Source of the DNA: Nocardioides sp. Soil774
GTDB taxonomy: Bacteria; Actinomycetota; Actinomycetes; Propionibacteriales; Nocardioidaceae
Direction of reading: 5' to 3'
DNA length: 64,000 nt
NCBI RefSeq assembly: GCF_001428125.1
Contig: NZ_LMSM01000009.1
Location: 42,709-106,708 of the forward strand
Positions 9,399 to 19,073 of this stretch are shown in pieces. The position numbers and the translations under genes are program-made. The notes below the pieces were generated by a model. The model made no database searches. It was not told the DNA's origin and saw nothing but the letters and a program-made list of their open reading frames with translations. Numbering within the stretch: the first letter of the stretch is position 1; the number at the start of each line of letters is the position of its first letter.

Positions 9399-11087
9399 CT
9401 ACAGGAACGAGCCGACGCGCTGCAGGACTTGTTCGCGCGGCCCGGCGGGCAGGTCGAGCGACGCGGCCCTGGCGGCCAGCACCCGACCGGCGTCGAGGTC
9501 ACCGAGACCGATGGCGACGTCCAGGGCCAGGACCAGGACCTGCCACAGCTCGATGTCGCCGTCGCGGTGCCCGTCGTCCCACAGCTCGAGCACCCGCAGC
9601 CAGGCGTCCAGCGCCTCCTGCTGGGCGAAGCGCTCGTCCGCCCTCCGGGCGGCAGCCACCCGCAGGACGACCTCGCGATCCGGACGCCCCGCCGCCCTCC
9701 AGTGGTCAGCGACCTCGCCGGGCTGGATGGCGGGCGCGGACTCCAGCGCGTCGGCGAGCCGAGCATGTGCGTCCGCGGCCTCGCCGGGCAGCAGGCGGCG
9801 CTCGATCGCCTCGATGAACAGCGGGTGGGCCAGTCCCGCGCCGCCGAGGCTGTGCTGGAGCAGTCCCCGACGCTCGAGCGCGTGCATCGCTTCGTCCTCC
9901 TCGTCAGCGTCGAGCCCGGTGGCGGCCCGCAGGGTGGTGGGTGTCATCTGCCGCTGAGCCACGCCGAGGAGCCGCGCCACTCGCCACGGAGCACCGTGGA
10001 GCTCGCCGATCCGCCGGTCCAGGAGCTCGGCCAGGTGGCGAGGCATCTCGGCCCCGGGCGTGACCGTGGCCAGCTGCGCCGTGTAGAGCGGGAGGCCCTG
10101 GCCGCGCGCGTGGATCGTCCTCGCGACCTCGTCGTCGACCCTCGCTCCCGTGATCAGCTGGAGCTGGCGCGCCGTCTCCTCGAGCGTCATGGGGCGGAGA
10201 TCGATGGCGTCCACGCCCGGCGCCCACCGATTGCGCAGCAGCCACTCCGAGTGCTCCACGGCGACGTCCGGGTCTCCGGAGCGCCAGGTCACGACGACCG
10301 GGACCCCGGACGGGTGACTTGCCATGTGGGTCAGGAGGTCGAGGGTGCCCCGATCAGCCCAGTGGCAGTCCTCCAGGTGCAGAGCCAGGGGACGTGTGGC
10401 CGCGAGCGCGCTCAGGACCGCCGTGACGGAGGAGAAGAGCCGCTCCTGCCCCCACGGGTCGTCGGCCACCGACGTCGGCGTCGAGCCAGGGAGCAGCTCC
10501 GGCACCAGGCGTCCCAGTGATGCGCGCACGTAGGTCGGGCAATCGGCCAGCGCCTCCTCCATCCACCGGCCGGCGTCGACCTGGTGGAGGGACCGCAGTG
10601 CATCGATGAACGGCAGCAGCGGCACCTCGCTGGACAGCTGGAGGCAGCGGCCCACCGCGACGACGGTGTCCACGGACTCGGCTGCGGCATCCACCAGTGT
10701 GGTCTTGCCCATTCCTGCCTCGCCGGTGACGAGGAGCATGCCGGCTCCGGTCTCCAGGTGACGTCGCAGGGCGGCGATCTCGTCGACCCGCCCGGCGATG
10801 CGGGCGACCGAGGCATCGTCGGTGTCGGCAGGAGTCGACGCGGCGAGCCAGAGGTCGTGCATGTGGGCGACGTCGCCGTGCAGCGCCTCGGTGAGCAGCT
10901 CCAGGTTCCCCCAGGCCGGGAGAGTGGCCGAGGACAGCACCTTGGAGACAGTGGTGTGGGAGACGCCGGTCTCGCGCGCCAGCTGGCGCAGGCTCGGCCA
11001 GCCTGCGCGGTGGTGCAGGGAGTGGAGCGTGTCGACGAGCTCGCGGTGTGGTCCGGGAGCGACGACAGGCTGGGGCAACGCGCCCAT
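9399..11087 (-). CDS. HTH-AAA/STAND ATPase transcriptional regulator, N-terminal part ending at amber codon
   Basis: The 562 readable residues start with an XRE/LacI-like helix-turn-helix (LRQLARETGVSHTTVSKVL, about 33-52). A P-loop follows (TGEAGMGKTTLVDAA, about 118-132), then a Walker B-type stretch (LALHLEDCHWAD) and the start of a helical tail. Related proteins are large ATP-dependent regulators with sensor repeats at the C-terminus. Translation stops at TAG 9399-9401. A CAG codon there would restore the whole protein (FLQEDGDLAGAEAAL), so a single C-to-T change is the simplest explanation. The ATG at 11087 is preferred over the GTG at 11141. It is divergent from the lipoprotein gene. 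Confidence 0.75.
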   Translation of the reverse strand: MGALPQPVVAPGPHRELVDTLHSLHHRAGWPSLRQLARETGVSHTTVSKVLSSATLPAWGNLELLTEALHGDVAHMHDLWLAASTPADTDDASVARIAGRVDEIAALRRHLETGAGMLLVTGEAGMGKTTLVDAAAESVDTVVAVGRCLQLSSEVPLLPFIDALRSLHQVDAGRWMEEALADCPTYVRASLGRLVPELLPGSTPTSVADDPWGQERLFSSVTAVLSALAATRPLALHLEDCHWADRGTLDLLTHMASHPSGVPVVVTWRSGDPDVAVEHSEWLLRNRWAPGVDAIDLRPMTLEETARQLQLITGARVDDEVARTIHARGQGLPLYTAQLATVTPGAEMPRHLAELLDRRIGELHGAPWRVARLLGVAQRQMTPTTLRAATGLDADEEDEAMHALERRGLLQHSLGGAGLAHPLFIEAIERRLLPGEAADAHARLADALESAPAIQPGEVADHWRAAGRPDREVVLRVAAARRADERFAQQEALDAWLRVLELWDDGHRDGDIELWQVLVLALDVAIGLGDLDAGRVLAARAASLDLPAGPREQVLQRVGSFL

Positions 11088-11275
11088 CCGGTCAGCATCC
11101 GCCCGACGTCGGCAGGTGTCCACGGGGTTTCCGCAGCCCACGGTCGCGGGCGGTCCAGACCATCCGGCTGGGTGCTGTCAGCCGTCGTCAACATTCGTCA
11201 ACCGCCTCTGTCCCGGTCGCACGGTGGACTCATCGCCGGTCATTCGAGAGCCCGGCACCACGAAAGGGACAGCTC

Positions 11276-11563
11276 ATGAACACCACCGCCACCACCATTC
11301 GCCGCCGGATCGCCTTCTGCACGATCGCGGCCTTCGTCGCCCCGGCGTTCGCCGCGTGCGGCACCGAGATCTCGCCGCCTGCCCAGGACGTCAGCCGGGC
11401 CACGGTCGAGAAGAAGGACGCACCGGCGACGCCGCCGCGCACGACGGGCAACCGTTTCCGCTTCGACGACGAGTACGGCACGGCCAAGGTCCCCGAGCGC
11501 AAGCCCCGCCCGGCGGGGAGCGGCACGCGCAACCGGATGAACTTCCGGGACCGGGGCTTCTGA
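11276..11563 (+). CDS. Small predicted lipoprotein
   Basis: The gene encodes 95 residues. A twin-arginine-like basic start (TIRRRIAF) leads into a short hydrophobic segment ending in AFAACG, a plausible lipobox with C27 as the lipidated residue. The rest is charged and rich in Pro, Arg and Asp, probably unstructured. The ATG has a good ribosome site (AAAGGGA, 5-6 nt upstream). Two strong hairpins follow directly. The gene is divergent from the interrupted HTH-ATPase regulator, which might control it. The function is unknown. Confidence 0.65.
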   Translation: MNTTATTIRRRIAFCTIAAFVAPAFAACGTEISPPAQDVSRATVEKKDAPATPPRTTGNRFRFDDEYGTAKVPERKPRPAGSGTRNRMNFRDRGF

Positions 11564-11565
11564 GA

Positions 11566-11607
11566 GGACAGGGACCGGGCGGCGCGGGGGTCGCCCGGGT
11601 TCCTGTC
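11566..11607 (+). terminator. Hairpin terminator after the lipoprotein gene
   Basis: GGACAGGGACCGGGCG pairs with CGCCCGGGTTCCTGTCC across a G-rich loop. The stem has one G-T wobble and one bulge. It begins three bases after the lipoprotein stop codon. No T-tract follows, as is usual in actinobacteria. Confidence 0.6.
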
Positions 11608-11623
11608 CCTGACCGGGGTCCCA

Positions 11624-11670
11624 GCGATGGCCACCGCTCCTGAGCACCAGCTCAGGGCGGTGGCCATCGC
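11624..11670. repeat. Long near-perfect inverted repeat (possible second terminator)
   Basis: GCGATGGCCACCGC and GCGGTGGCCATCGC form a perfect 14-bp stem. It is continued by CCTGAG/CTCAGG around the loop CACCAG, with only one unpaired base. The total is a 20-bp stem over 47 nt. It lies between the lipoprotein gene and the HAD phosphatase gene. It may be a back-up terminator or an operator for the phosphatase promoter about 25 bases further on. Confidence 0.65.
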
Positions 11671-11710
11671 CGCGGCAACGGCATGGGACCAACGACGTAA
11701 CCTGCCCCGC

Positions 11711-12523
11711 ATGCGACTTCGGCTGGTGGCCACCGACCTCGACGGCACCCTCCTGCGCGACGACCGCACGGTGAGCCCGCGCACCCGGGCCGCCCTCGAC
11801 GCCGCCCGGGCCGCGGGCGTCCACGTCGTCCCGGTCACCGCGCGCCAGCCCCTCGGCGTGCGACCGCTCGCCGCGGCCGCCGGCTTCGACGGGTGGGCGG
11901 TGTGCTCCAACGGCTCGCTCGGCGTCCACCTGGCCACGGGGGATCTGCTCTTCGAGGAGCCGATCGCCGTCGAGGCCCAACAGAGGCTGGTCGCCGCCCT
12001 CGCCGAGCAGGTCCCGGGGCTGCTCCACGTCAGCGTCCGTGACGGGGGCGAGGGGTTCGTCGCGCAGGAGGGCTACGCCGACCTGGCGACGTTCGACGAC
12101 CACAAGCGCGACCCGTCCACCATCAGCAGCCACGAGCTCGCCGAGGTGCTCGCCGAGCCCAGCCTCAAGCTCGTCGTGCGCCACCCCGAGCTCGGGGTCG
12201 CCGAGCTGCTCGAGGTCGCCCGGGCGCTCGGCCACGACGACGTCGCGCTGACCCGCTCCGGGGCACCGTTCCTCGAGGTGATGGCCGCCGGCGTCAGCAA
12301 GGCATGGGGTGTGGCGCGCCTGTGCGAGCGGCTCGGCATCGACGCCGCCGACGTCGTCGCCTTCGGCGATGCCCCCAACGACGTGGAGATGCTGGCCTGG
12401 GCCGGTCTCGGTGTGGCCGTCGCCAACGCCGTGCCGGAGGCGATCGAGGTCGCCGACGAGGTCACCGCCTCCAACGAGGACGACGGTGTCGCGGTCGTCC
12501 TGGAGCGACTGCTCGCGACCTGA
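11711..12523 (+). CDS. Cof-type HAD-superfamily hydrolase
   Basis: The 270-residue protein carries the HAD motifs in order: DLDGTLL at 9-15 (nucleophile D9, acid D11), a C2-type cap in the middle, a conserved lysine in VSKAWGV, and FGDAPNDVEM near residue 218 for Mg2+ binding. Cof-type proteins dephosphorylate sugar phosphates, flavin precursors or pyridoxal phosphate, and the substrate here is open. TAACCT stands 7 nt before the ATG and there is no ribosome site, so the transcript is probably leaderless. Confidence 0.85.
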   Translation: MRLRLVATDLDGTLLRDDRTVSPRTRAALDAARAAGVHVVPVTARQPLGVRPLAAAAGFDGWAVCSNGSLGVHLATGDLLFEEPIAVEAQQRLVAALAEQVPGLLHVSVRDGGEGFVAQEGYADLATFDDHKRDPSTISSHELAEVLAEPSLKLVVRHPELGVAELLEVARALGHDDVALTRSGAPFLEVMAAGVSKAWGVARLCERLGIDAADVVAFGDAPNDVEMLAWAGLGVAVANAVPEAIEVADEVTASNEDDGVAVVLERLLAT

Positions 12524-12568
12524 CGCCCGTCACGGGCGCAGGCGGCCCGGGCTGGCTAGCCTGAGCCC

Positions 12569-13210
12569 ATGGGGGAGATCGAGAACCGCCCGCACGACCC
12601 GTCGCTGATGCGCATCTCCGACGCCGACCGCCAGCGCGTGGCCGACGTGCTGCGCGACGCCGCCGGCGACGGCCGCCTCGACCTCGAGGAGCTCGACGAG
12701 CGCCTCGAGGCGACGTGGCACGCCAAGACGTACGCCGACCTGGTGCCGATCACCGTCGACCTGCAGGCAGCCGGTCCGGTCGCGCCGCCGGCACCGGCGC
12801 GTCGTACGCCCTCCGGCGTGCCGGCGGTCGGCCACGCCTCGTCGGTCGCGATCATGGGCGACTGCAAGAGGCGAGGCGTGTGGCACGTGCCCGAGCGCCA
12901 CACGGCCTTCGCCCTGATGGGCAGCGTCACCCTCGACCTGCGCGAGGCCCTGCTCTCCGGCCACGAGACCCACATCTTCGCCAGCGTGGTCATGGGGGAC
13001 GTCAAGGTCCTGGTGCCCGCCCACGTGCACGTGGTCGTCGACGGCACCCCGATCATGGGCGACTACGGCCAGGCGAAGGACCGCGTGCCCGCCGAGCTCG
13101 GTCCCGACTCGCCCGTGGTGAGGGTGCGCGGGGTGGCCCTGATGGGGTCGGTGCAGGTGCAGCGCCTGCCCGCCCCGGGCACCCCGCGCAAGTACCTCGG
13201 CACCTACTGA
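12569..13210 (+). CDS. DUF1707 and LiaF-like domain protein
   Basis: Residues 12-60 (LMRISDADRQRVADVLRDAAGDGRL and onward) are a clear DUF1707 domain, common at the N-terminus of actinobacterial envelope-stress proteins. The C-terminal 110 residues carry repeated IMGD/LMGS turns (AIMGDCKRRG, ALMGSVTLDLRE, VMGDVKVLVP, IMGDYG, ALMGSVQVQ), which resemble the beta-solenoid of LiaF/DUF2154 proteins. No membrane helix is visible. The ATG follows TAGCCT by 6 nt, suggesting leaderless translation. Confidence 0.78.
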   Translation: MGEIENRPHDPSLMRISDADRQRVADVLRDAAGDGRLDLEELDERLEATWHAKTYADLVPITVDLQAAGPVAPPAPARRTPSGVPAVGHASSVAIMGDCKRRGVWHVPERHTAFALMGSVTLDLREALLSGHETHIFASVVMGDVKVLVPAHVHVVVDGTPIMGDYGQAKDRVPAELGPDSPVVRVRGVALMGSVQVQRLPAPGTPRKYLGTY

Positions 13211-13234
13211 CGCGCCACCTGGTCGCCCGCCACG

Positions 13235-14158
13235 TCAGCCCTTGACCGCGCCCGCGGTGAGGCCGCGGACGAAGAAGCGCTGCATCGCCAGGAACACCGC
13301 GATCGGCAGCACCATGGACAGGAAGCCGCCCGCGGTGATCAGGTTCTGGCCCGATCCGGCCTGGCCCATCAGGTTGTTGCGCAGCGCGACGGTGATCGGC
13401 GCGTTGTCGCCCGGGCCGATGAAGATCAGCGCCACGAGCAGGTCGTTCCAGACCCACAGGAACTGGAAGATCGCGAACGCCGCCAGCGCCGGCACCGACA
13501 TCGGCAGCACCAGCCGGAAGAACGTCTGGAAGTGGCTCGCGCCGTCGATCTTGGCCGACTCGATGAGGCTCTTGGGCAGCGTCGCCATGTAGTTGCGCAG
13601 GATGTAGATCGCCAGCGACATGCCGAAGCCGATGTGGGCCAGCCACACCGCGGGGAAGGTGCCCGCGATCTGGAGGTCGCCGTAGATCCGCAGGATCGGC
13701 ACGAAGGCGATGTAGTTGGGCACCACCAGCAGGCTCACGACGGCCAGGAAGAGGAAGTTGCGGCCGGGGAAGTCCATGAAGGTGAAGGCGTACGCCGCGA
13801 ACGCCGCGACCAGCACCGGGATGAAGGTCGCCGGCAGCGTGATCGCCAGGCTGTTGACGAACGCCTCGCCCAGCCCGCCCTTGTCGATGGCGGTCGAGTA
13901 GTTGTCGAACGTCATGCGGCCCCAGGCCGACGGCGTCCAGAAGAGCGTCCACCAGCCCGACTCGTTGGCGTCGTCTCGAGGGCGGAACGAGGTCAGCAGG
14001 AGCCCGAGGACGGGCACGATCCAGAGGAAGCACAGGATGAAGACGACGATCCTGGCGAACCAGCCCGCCTTCTGCGGCTGTCCCTCGCGCGACGCGGCGC
14101 GCTTGCGGGTCTTCGAGGTCGGGGTGGCCGCTGCGGGGGTGGTCTGTGTCGAGGTCAT
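13235..14158 (-). CDS. Carbohydrate ABC transporter permease (MalG-like)
   Basis: This 307-residue protein has six predicted membrane helices and the cytoplasmic EAA loop (ESAKIDGASHFQTFFRLVLP) that docks on the ATPase. The family fits the second permease of CUT1-class sugar importers. The first 35 residues are a polar extension. Its ATG overlaps the stop of the upstream permease gene (ATGA), so the two are translationally coupled. No ATPase gene is in this operon; the plus-strand ATPase at 17922 is the likely partner. Confidence 0.9.
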   Translation of the reverse strand: MTSTQTTPAAATPTSKTRKRAASREGQPQKAGWFARIVVFILCFLWIVPVLGLLLTSFRPRDDANESGWWTLFWTPSAWGRMTFDNYSTAIDKGGLGEAFVNSLAITLPATFIPVLVAAFAAYAFTFMDFPGRNFLFLAVVSLLVVPNYIAFVPILRIYGDLQIAGTFPAVWLAHIGFGMSLAIYILRNYMATLPKSLIESAKIDGASHFQTFFRLVLPMSVPALAAFAIFQFLWVWNDLLVALIFIGPGDNAPITVALRNNLMGQAGSGQNLITAGGFLSMVLPIAVFLAMQRFFVRGLTAGAVKG

Positions 14159-15138
14159 GCCATGGACTCCTCACGGCGGAAGTTGCGCACCTGGTACCAC
14201 ATGATCGGGACGGTCGCGATCATCAGCAGGACGACGATCGCCGCGGCCGCACCGTTGTTGAAGTTGGTGAACAGCTCGTTGAAGAACTGGTTGCCGATGA
14301 CGTTGGTGTTGAAGCCGCCGTTGGTCATCACGTAGACGATGTCGAAGATCTTCATGACCCCGATGAGCGTGGTGACGTAGACGGTGATGACCGATCCCCA
14401 GATCTGCGGGACCACCACCCGGAAGAAGATCGCCCGCTCGTTGGCGCCGTCGATGCGGGCCGCCTCGAGGGTGTCCTCGGGCACGCCCTTGACGGCGGCC
14501 GACAGCAGCACCATCGAGAAGCCGGCCTGGGCCCAGAGCAGCATGATCATCAGGAAGAAGCTGTTGAGGTGGAACTCGGTGGTCTGCAGCCACACGATCG
14601 GGTCGAAGCCGAGGGCGGTGACGATGGCGTTCTGCAGGCCGATCTGCTCGCGGCCCTGGGGCCGATAGTTGTAGATCAGGCCCCACACGGTGCCGGCGCC
14701 GACGGCGCTGATGGCCATCGGCAGGAAGATGATGGTCTTCGACGTGCTCTCCCACATGGGCGAGAGCCGGTCCGCGAGGACGGCCATCGCGAGGCCGAGC
14801 ACCACGGTGAAGACCGGGACGACCGCCATCCAGAGCAGGGTGTTGAAGAGCGTGTCCTGGAAGCCGCTGCTCTGCAGCAGCTTGGTGTAGTTGTCCAGCC
14901 CCACCCACTCCGTGCTCTGGGCGTTGGCGAAGCTGAAGACGAGCGTCTGGACCGCCGGGTAGACGAGGTAGAAGACGAGGGCGGCGTAGGCCGGGAGGAT
15001 GTAGAGGAAGGGCTTGATCCGGTCCTCCCACCTCCCGGGGAGCAGCTCGGCCAGCTTGTTGAGCACCCAGTAGAGGACGACGGCGGCGGCGACGCCCACG
15101 CCGACCGTGATCAGGGCGTTGAGGATCTTCAGCAGCAT
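14155..15138 (-). CDS. Carbohydrate ABC transporter permease (MalF-like)
   Basis: This 327-residue membrane protein has N-terminal helices, then the permease core with the EAA-type loop (EAARIDGANERAIFFRVVVP). Being the larger partner listed first in a MalF/MalG pair, it probably forms the translocation channel with the downstream permease. It lies about 100 bases after the binding-protein gene, and a strong hairpin sits in the gap. Confidence 0.9.
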   Translation of the reverse strand: MLLKILNALITVGVGVAAAVVLYWVLNKLAELLPGRWEDRIKPFLYILPAYAALVFYLVYPAVQTLVFSFANAQSTEWVGLDNYTKLLQSSGFQDTLFNTLLWMAVVPVFTVVLGLAMAVLADRLSPMWESTSKTIIFLPMAISAVGAGTVWGLIYNYRPQGREQIGLQNAIVTALGFDPIVWLQTTEFHLNSFFLMIMLLWAQAGFSMVLLSAAVKGVPEDTLEAARIDGANERAIFFRVVVPQIWGSVITVYVTTLIGVMKIFDIVYVMTNGGFNTNVIGNQFFNELFTNFNNGAAAAIVVLLMIATVPIMWYQVRNFRREESMA

Positions 15139-15191
15139 GTGGTTGTGCTCCTAGGTCCGGCGCGGGCGAGGCGCAGACGGGCGAGGGCGGT

Positions 15192-15232
15192 GGAGCGGGG
15201 GCGGCCGTCGTGGTGACGGCCGACCCCGCTCC
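15192..15232 (-). terminator. Intercistronic hairpin between binding protein and permease genes
   Basis: GGAGCGGGG/CCCCGCTCC and CGGCCGTC/GACGGCCG form two stacked perfect stems with a one-base mismatch between them and a five-base loop. It starts ten bases after the stop of the binding-protein gene in the direction of transcription. This is the usual position of an attenuating or mRNA-stabilising hairpin that keeps binding protein in excess over permease. Confidence 0.7.
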
Positions 15233-15242
15233 GACGCGGTCG

Positions 15243-16568
15243 TCAGCTGGCGGGCCAGCTGTCGTCGATGTTCTTCAGCGCGGTGTCGAGGTCCTCCTGC
15301 TCACTGATCCACGCCGTCATCTCCTTCCAGAAGGTGCCGGCGCCGACCTCTCCGGGCATGGCGTCCGAGCCGTCGAACAGCACGGCGTCGGACTTGTAGG
15401 CCACGTCGGCGATCTGCCGGGTCAGGTCGCTCGGGTAGAGCGAGGTGTCGAACCCGGTGTGGGGCGAGATGAAGGAGCTGTCGGGCGCCGCCGTGGTGCC
15501 GATGTCGACGTTGGCCAGCATCTTCATGACGGCCTTGGCGTCGGCGTTGTCCTGCAGCAGGGTGGCCAGGTCACCGCCGCCGAGGACCGGGTTCTCGCCG
15601 CCCGCCTCGGCCGGGGGGAACCCGAAGACGCCGATGCGCTCGTCCACGTTGTCCACGACGTCCTGCGGGATGAAGTCGGCCGAGACGATGAAGTTGCCCT
15701 GCTTGAGCATCCAGCACCCGGGCTTGTCGTCCCACATGGTGTCCTCGGCGTCGCCGAAGGCCACGCTCGAGATCGAGCCGCGCCCGCCGGGCACGTCACC
15801 GTCGGCGAGCACGTTCTTCTCCATGAAGTCGGCCGCCTGCTTGACCAGGTCGGAGTCGAACGGCGTCTCGTGGGTGACCCACGAGTTGTAGCCGTCGGCG
15901 CCGCCGTAGCGCATGATCAGGTCCTCGAACCAGTCGGTCACCGGCCAGCCGGTGGCAGCGCCGGACTCGATGCCGAAGCACCACGGTGTGCCGCCGTCGC
16001 TCTTGATCTGGTCGCCCAGCGCAGCGAGGTCGTCGAGCGACTCGGGGGCCTTGTAGCCGGCCTTGTCCCACGCCTGCTTGTTGTAGAACACCAAGCTCTT
16101 GACGTTCATGCTGATCATCATCCCGTACTGCTTGCCGTCGATCTGGCCGGCTTCGAGGGTGCCGGGGGTCATGTCGGAGAGCAGGTCTGCGGGGACGATG
16201 TCGTCGGTGATCTCGACGGCCTTGCCGCGGTCGACGATCTGCTTGATCACGCCCGGCTGGGGGATCACGGCGATGTCCGGGGCGTCGTTGGCCTGGATCT
16301 TGGTGAGGATGAGCTGGTTGATGTTGTCCACTCGCTGGACGTTGACCTTGATCCCGGCCTCGTCGGCCATCTCCTCGATCTTGGACTTGAGCCCGTCGAA
16401 GACGAGGGGGTCGGTCGTGGCGAGGATGTCGACGACGCCGTCGTCGCTACCGCCGGCGCTGCCACCGCCCCCGTCGTCACTGCTGCCGAGGCAGCCCGTC
16501 GTGGTCAGGGCCAGGGCGGCCGCGGTCGCGGCGAACGCCGCTCGGCGCCGTGTCGCAGTCAGTCGCAT
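15243..16568 (-). CDS. Sugar ABC transporter substrate-binding lipoprotein
   Basis: The protein has 441 residues. It begins with MRLTATRRRAAF, a hydrophobic stretch and the lipobox LTTTGC (C26), then a Gly/Ser/Asp-rich tether. The rest resembles family 1 solute-binding proteins, with WMLKQGNF and FWKEMTAW segments. It captures a sugar outside the membrane and delivers it to the two permeases encoded downstream. The ATG has a good ribosome site (GGAGG, 7 nt). The start is divergent from the LacI-type regulator, which probably controls it. Confidence 0.9.
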   Translation of the reverse strand: MRLTATRRRAAFAATAAALALTTTGCLGSSDDGGGGSAGGSDDGVVDILATTDPLVFDGLKSKIEEMADEAGIKVNVQRVDNINQLILTKIQANDAPDIAVIPQPGVIKQIVDRGKAVEITDDIVPADLLSDMTPGTLEAGQIDGKQYGMMISMNVKSLVFYNKQAWDKAGYKAPESLDDLAALGDQIKSDGGTPWCFGIESGAATGWPVTDWFEDLIMRYGGADGYNSWVTHETPFDSDLVKQAADFMEKNVLADGDVPGGRGSISSVAFGDAEDTMWDDKPGCWMLKQGNFIVSADFIPQDVVDNVDERIGVFGFPPAEAGGENPVLGGGDLATLLQDNADAKAVMKMLANVDIGTTAAPDSSFISPHTGFDTSLYPSDLTRQIADVAYKSDAVLFDGSDAMPGEVGAGTFWKEMTAWISEQEDLDTALKNIDDSWPAS

Positions 16569-16638
16569 GTGGGTGCCTCCTCGGATGGCGGGGGCCTACC
16601 CCGCCAGTCCTGTCTGTCGTAGTGTGACCTACGCCACT

Positions 16639-16654
16639 GCTGAATCGAATCAGC
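16639..16654. promoter_or_regulatory. Candidate LacI-family operator
   Basis: GCTGAATCGAATCAGC is a CG-centred near-palindrome in which 14 of 16 positions are symmetric. It lies in the 224-base divergent region between the binding-protein and lacI-type genes. LacI-family proteins prefer such CG-centred sites, so this is the best operator candidate visible. Function is inferred. Confidence 0.45.
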
Positions 16655-16792
16655 CGCATCATGTGCGGCCCACGCGACCGGTGTCAAGCAACGTTTGGGA
16701 CACGGTCGGCCCAGCACCCCCTGAGGGGTGCGGCATGCTCTGGCGCGCGCTCGGGGGCGGCGCCATCGACCACGTACGGAGGGGTGAGGGCA

Positions 16793-17815
16793 GTGAAGAC
16801 ACGACGGCGCGTGATGCTCTCGGACGTCGCCGCGGAGGCCGGGGTGTCCGCCACCACCGCCTCCTACATCCTCAACGGCCGCGCCGACGAGATGCGGATC
16901 TCGCCGGCCACGGTGGCCAAGGTCCAGGCGGCGGTCGCCTCGCTCGGCTACCGCCCGAACCGCAGCGCCCGCAGCCTGCGCACGCGTCGTACGGCCACGG
17001 TCGGGCTGATCTCCGACCAGATCGCCGGCGCCCAGTACGGCAGCAGCATGCTCACCGGCGCGAGCCTCGCCGCCCGCGAGCTCGACCACCTCGTCGTGAT
17101 GGGCGAGAGCGGCGGCGACCCCGACCTCGAGCGGCTGCTCATCGAGGAGATGCTCGACCGCGAGGTCGACGGGGTGGTCTATGCCACCCGCACGGCCAGG
17201 GCCATCTCGTTGCCCGCCGGGCTGCGCGGCGTGCGAGCCGTGCTGCTCAACTGCGAGGCCCCCGGCGAGCAGGTCGCCTCCGTCATGCCCGATGACGAGG
17301 GCGGCGGGCGGGCGGCCGCGCGGGTGCTGCTCGACGCCGGCATCGACGACGTCTGGGTGATCGGCGAGGACCCGACGCCCGACGCCACCGCGGGTCCCCG
17401 TCGCCTCGCCGGCGTACGCGCGGAGCTGGCCGCCCACGGCTCCGCGGTGGCCGGTGTCATCGCGTGCGACTGGACGGTCGAGGACGGCTTCGAGGCCACC
17501 AGTGCGTGGCTGGCCGCCGGCGGTCGCCCGCGCGGCCTGGTCTGCATGAACGACCGCCTCGCGATGGGTGCCTTCCAGGCCCTCGCCGAGGCCGGGTACC
17601 GCGTGCCCGACGACGTGTCGGTGGTGTCGTTCGACGGGTCTGCCCTGGCGGGGTGGCTGCGGCCGGTGCTGACGTCGGTCGAGCTGCCGTTCCGTGAGCT
17701 CGGCGCCCTCGCCGTACGTCGTCTGCTCGACGTCGACGACCGGGGCGGCACGGTCTCGCTCCCGATGGCGGTGCGCGAGGGAGGGTCGGTGCGCGCTTCC
17801 GCGGAGGTGGGCTGA
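16793..17815 (+). CDS. LacI-family transcriptional repressor
   Basis: The protein has 340 residues. The N-terminal helix-turn-helix reads MLSDVAAEAGVSATTASYILNG, with the hinge around NRSARSLRTRRT. The rest is a periplasmic-binding-protein-like effector domain (VGLISDQIAG, VSVVSFDGSALAGWLRP). The gene stands divergent from the sugar-binding protein gene and next to the ATPase gene, so it is probably the local sugar repressor. The GTG at 16793 has GGAGG at a rather long 10-nt spacing. A GTG at 16784 in the same frame is too close to that site. Confidence 0.9.
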   Translation: MKTRRRVMLSDVAAEAGVSATTASYILNGRADEMRISPATVAKVQAAVASLGYRPNRSARSLRTRRTATVGLISDQIAGAQYGSSMLTGASLAARELDHLVVMGESGGDPDLERLLIEEMLDREVDGVVYATRTARAISLPAGLRGVRAVLLNCEAPGEQVASVMPDDEGGGRAAARVLLDAGIDDVWVIGEDPTPDATAGPRRLAGVRAELAAHGSAVAGVIACDWTVEDGFEATSAWLAAGGRPRGLVCMNDRLAMGAFQALAEAGYRVPDDVSVVSFDGSALAGWLRPVLTSVELPFRELGALAVRRLLDVDDRGGTVSLPMAVREGGSVRASAEVG

Positions 17816-17921
17816 GACGACCGACGCCTCCGATTGCCACGGTCACCGCCCCGCCCTACTGTGAGCGGCGTCACTTCACTACGGATCGTCCGGCACGTAC
17901 CTGCCGGTGAAGGAGCAGAAA

Positions 17922-19007
<1,086 letters not shown>

Positions 19008-19028
19008 GTCGTCGCACGGCACCACCAC

Positions 19029-19061
19029 CGAGGCCCCGGGAGCAGCGCTCCCGGGGCCTCG
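19029..19061. terminator. Bidirectional terminator between the ABC ATPase and GH32 genes
   Basis: CGAGGCCCCGGGAGC and GCTCCCGGGGCCTCG form a perfect 15-bp stem with the loop AGC. It is centred in the 66-base gap between two convergent genes, so it can stop transcription from both sides. There is no T-tract. Confidence 0.85.
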
Positions 19062-19073
19062 TGCGTCCGCTCG

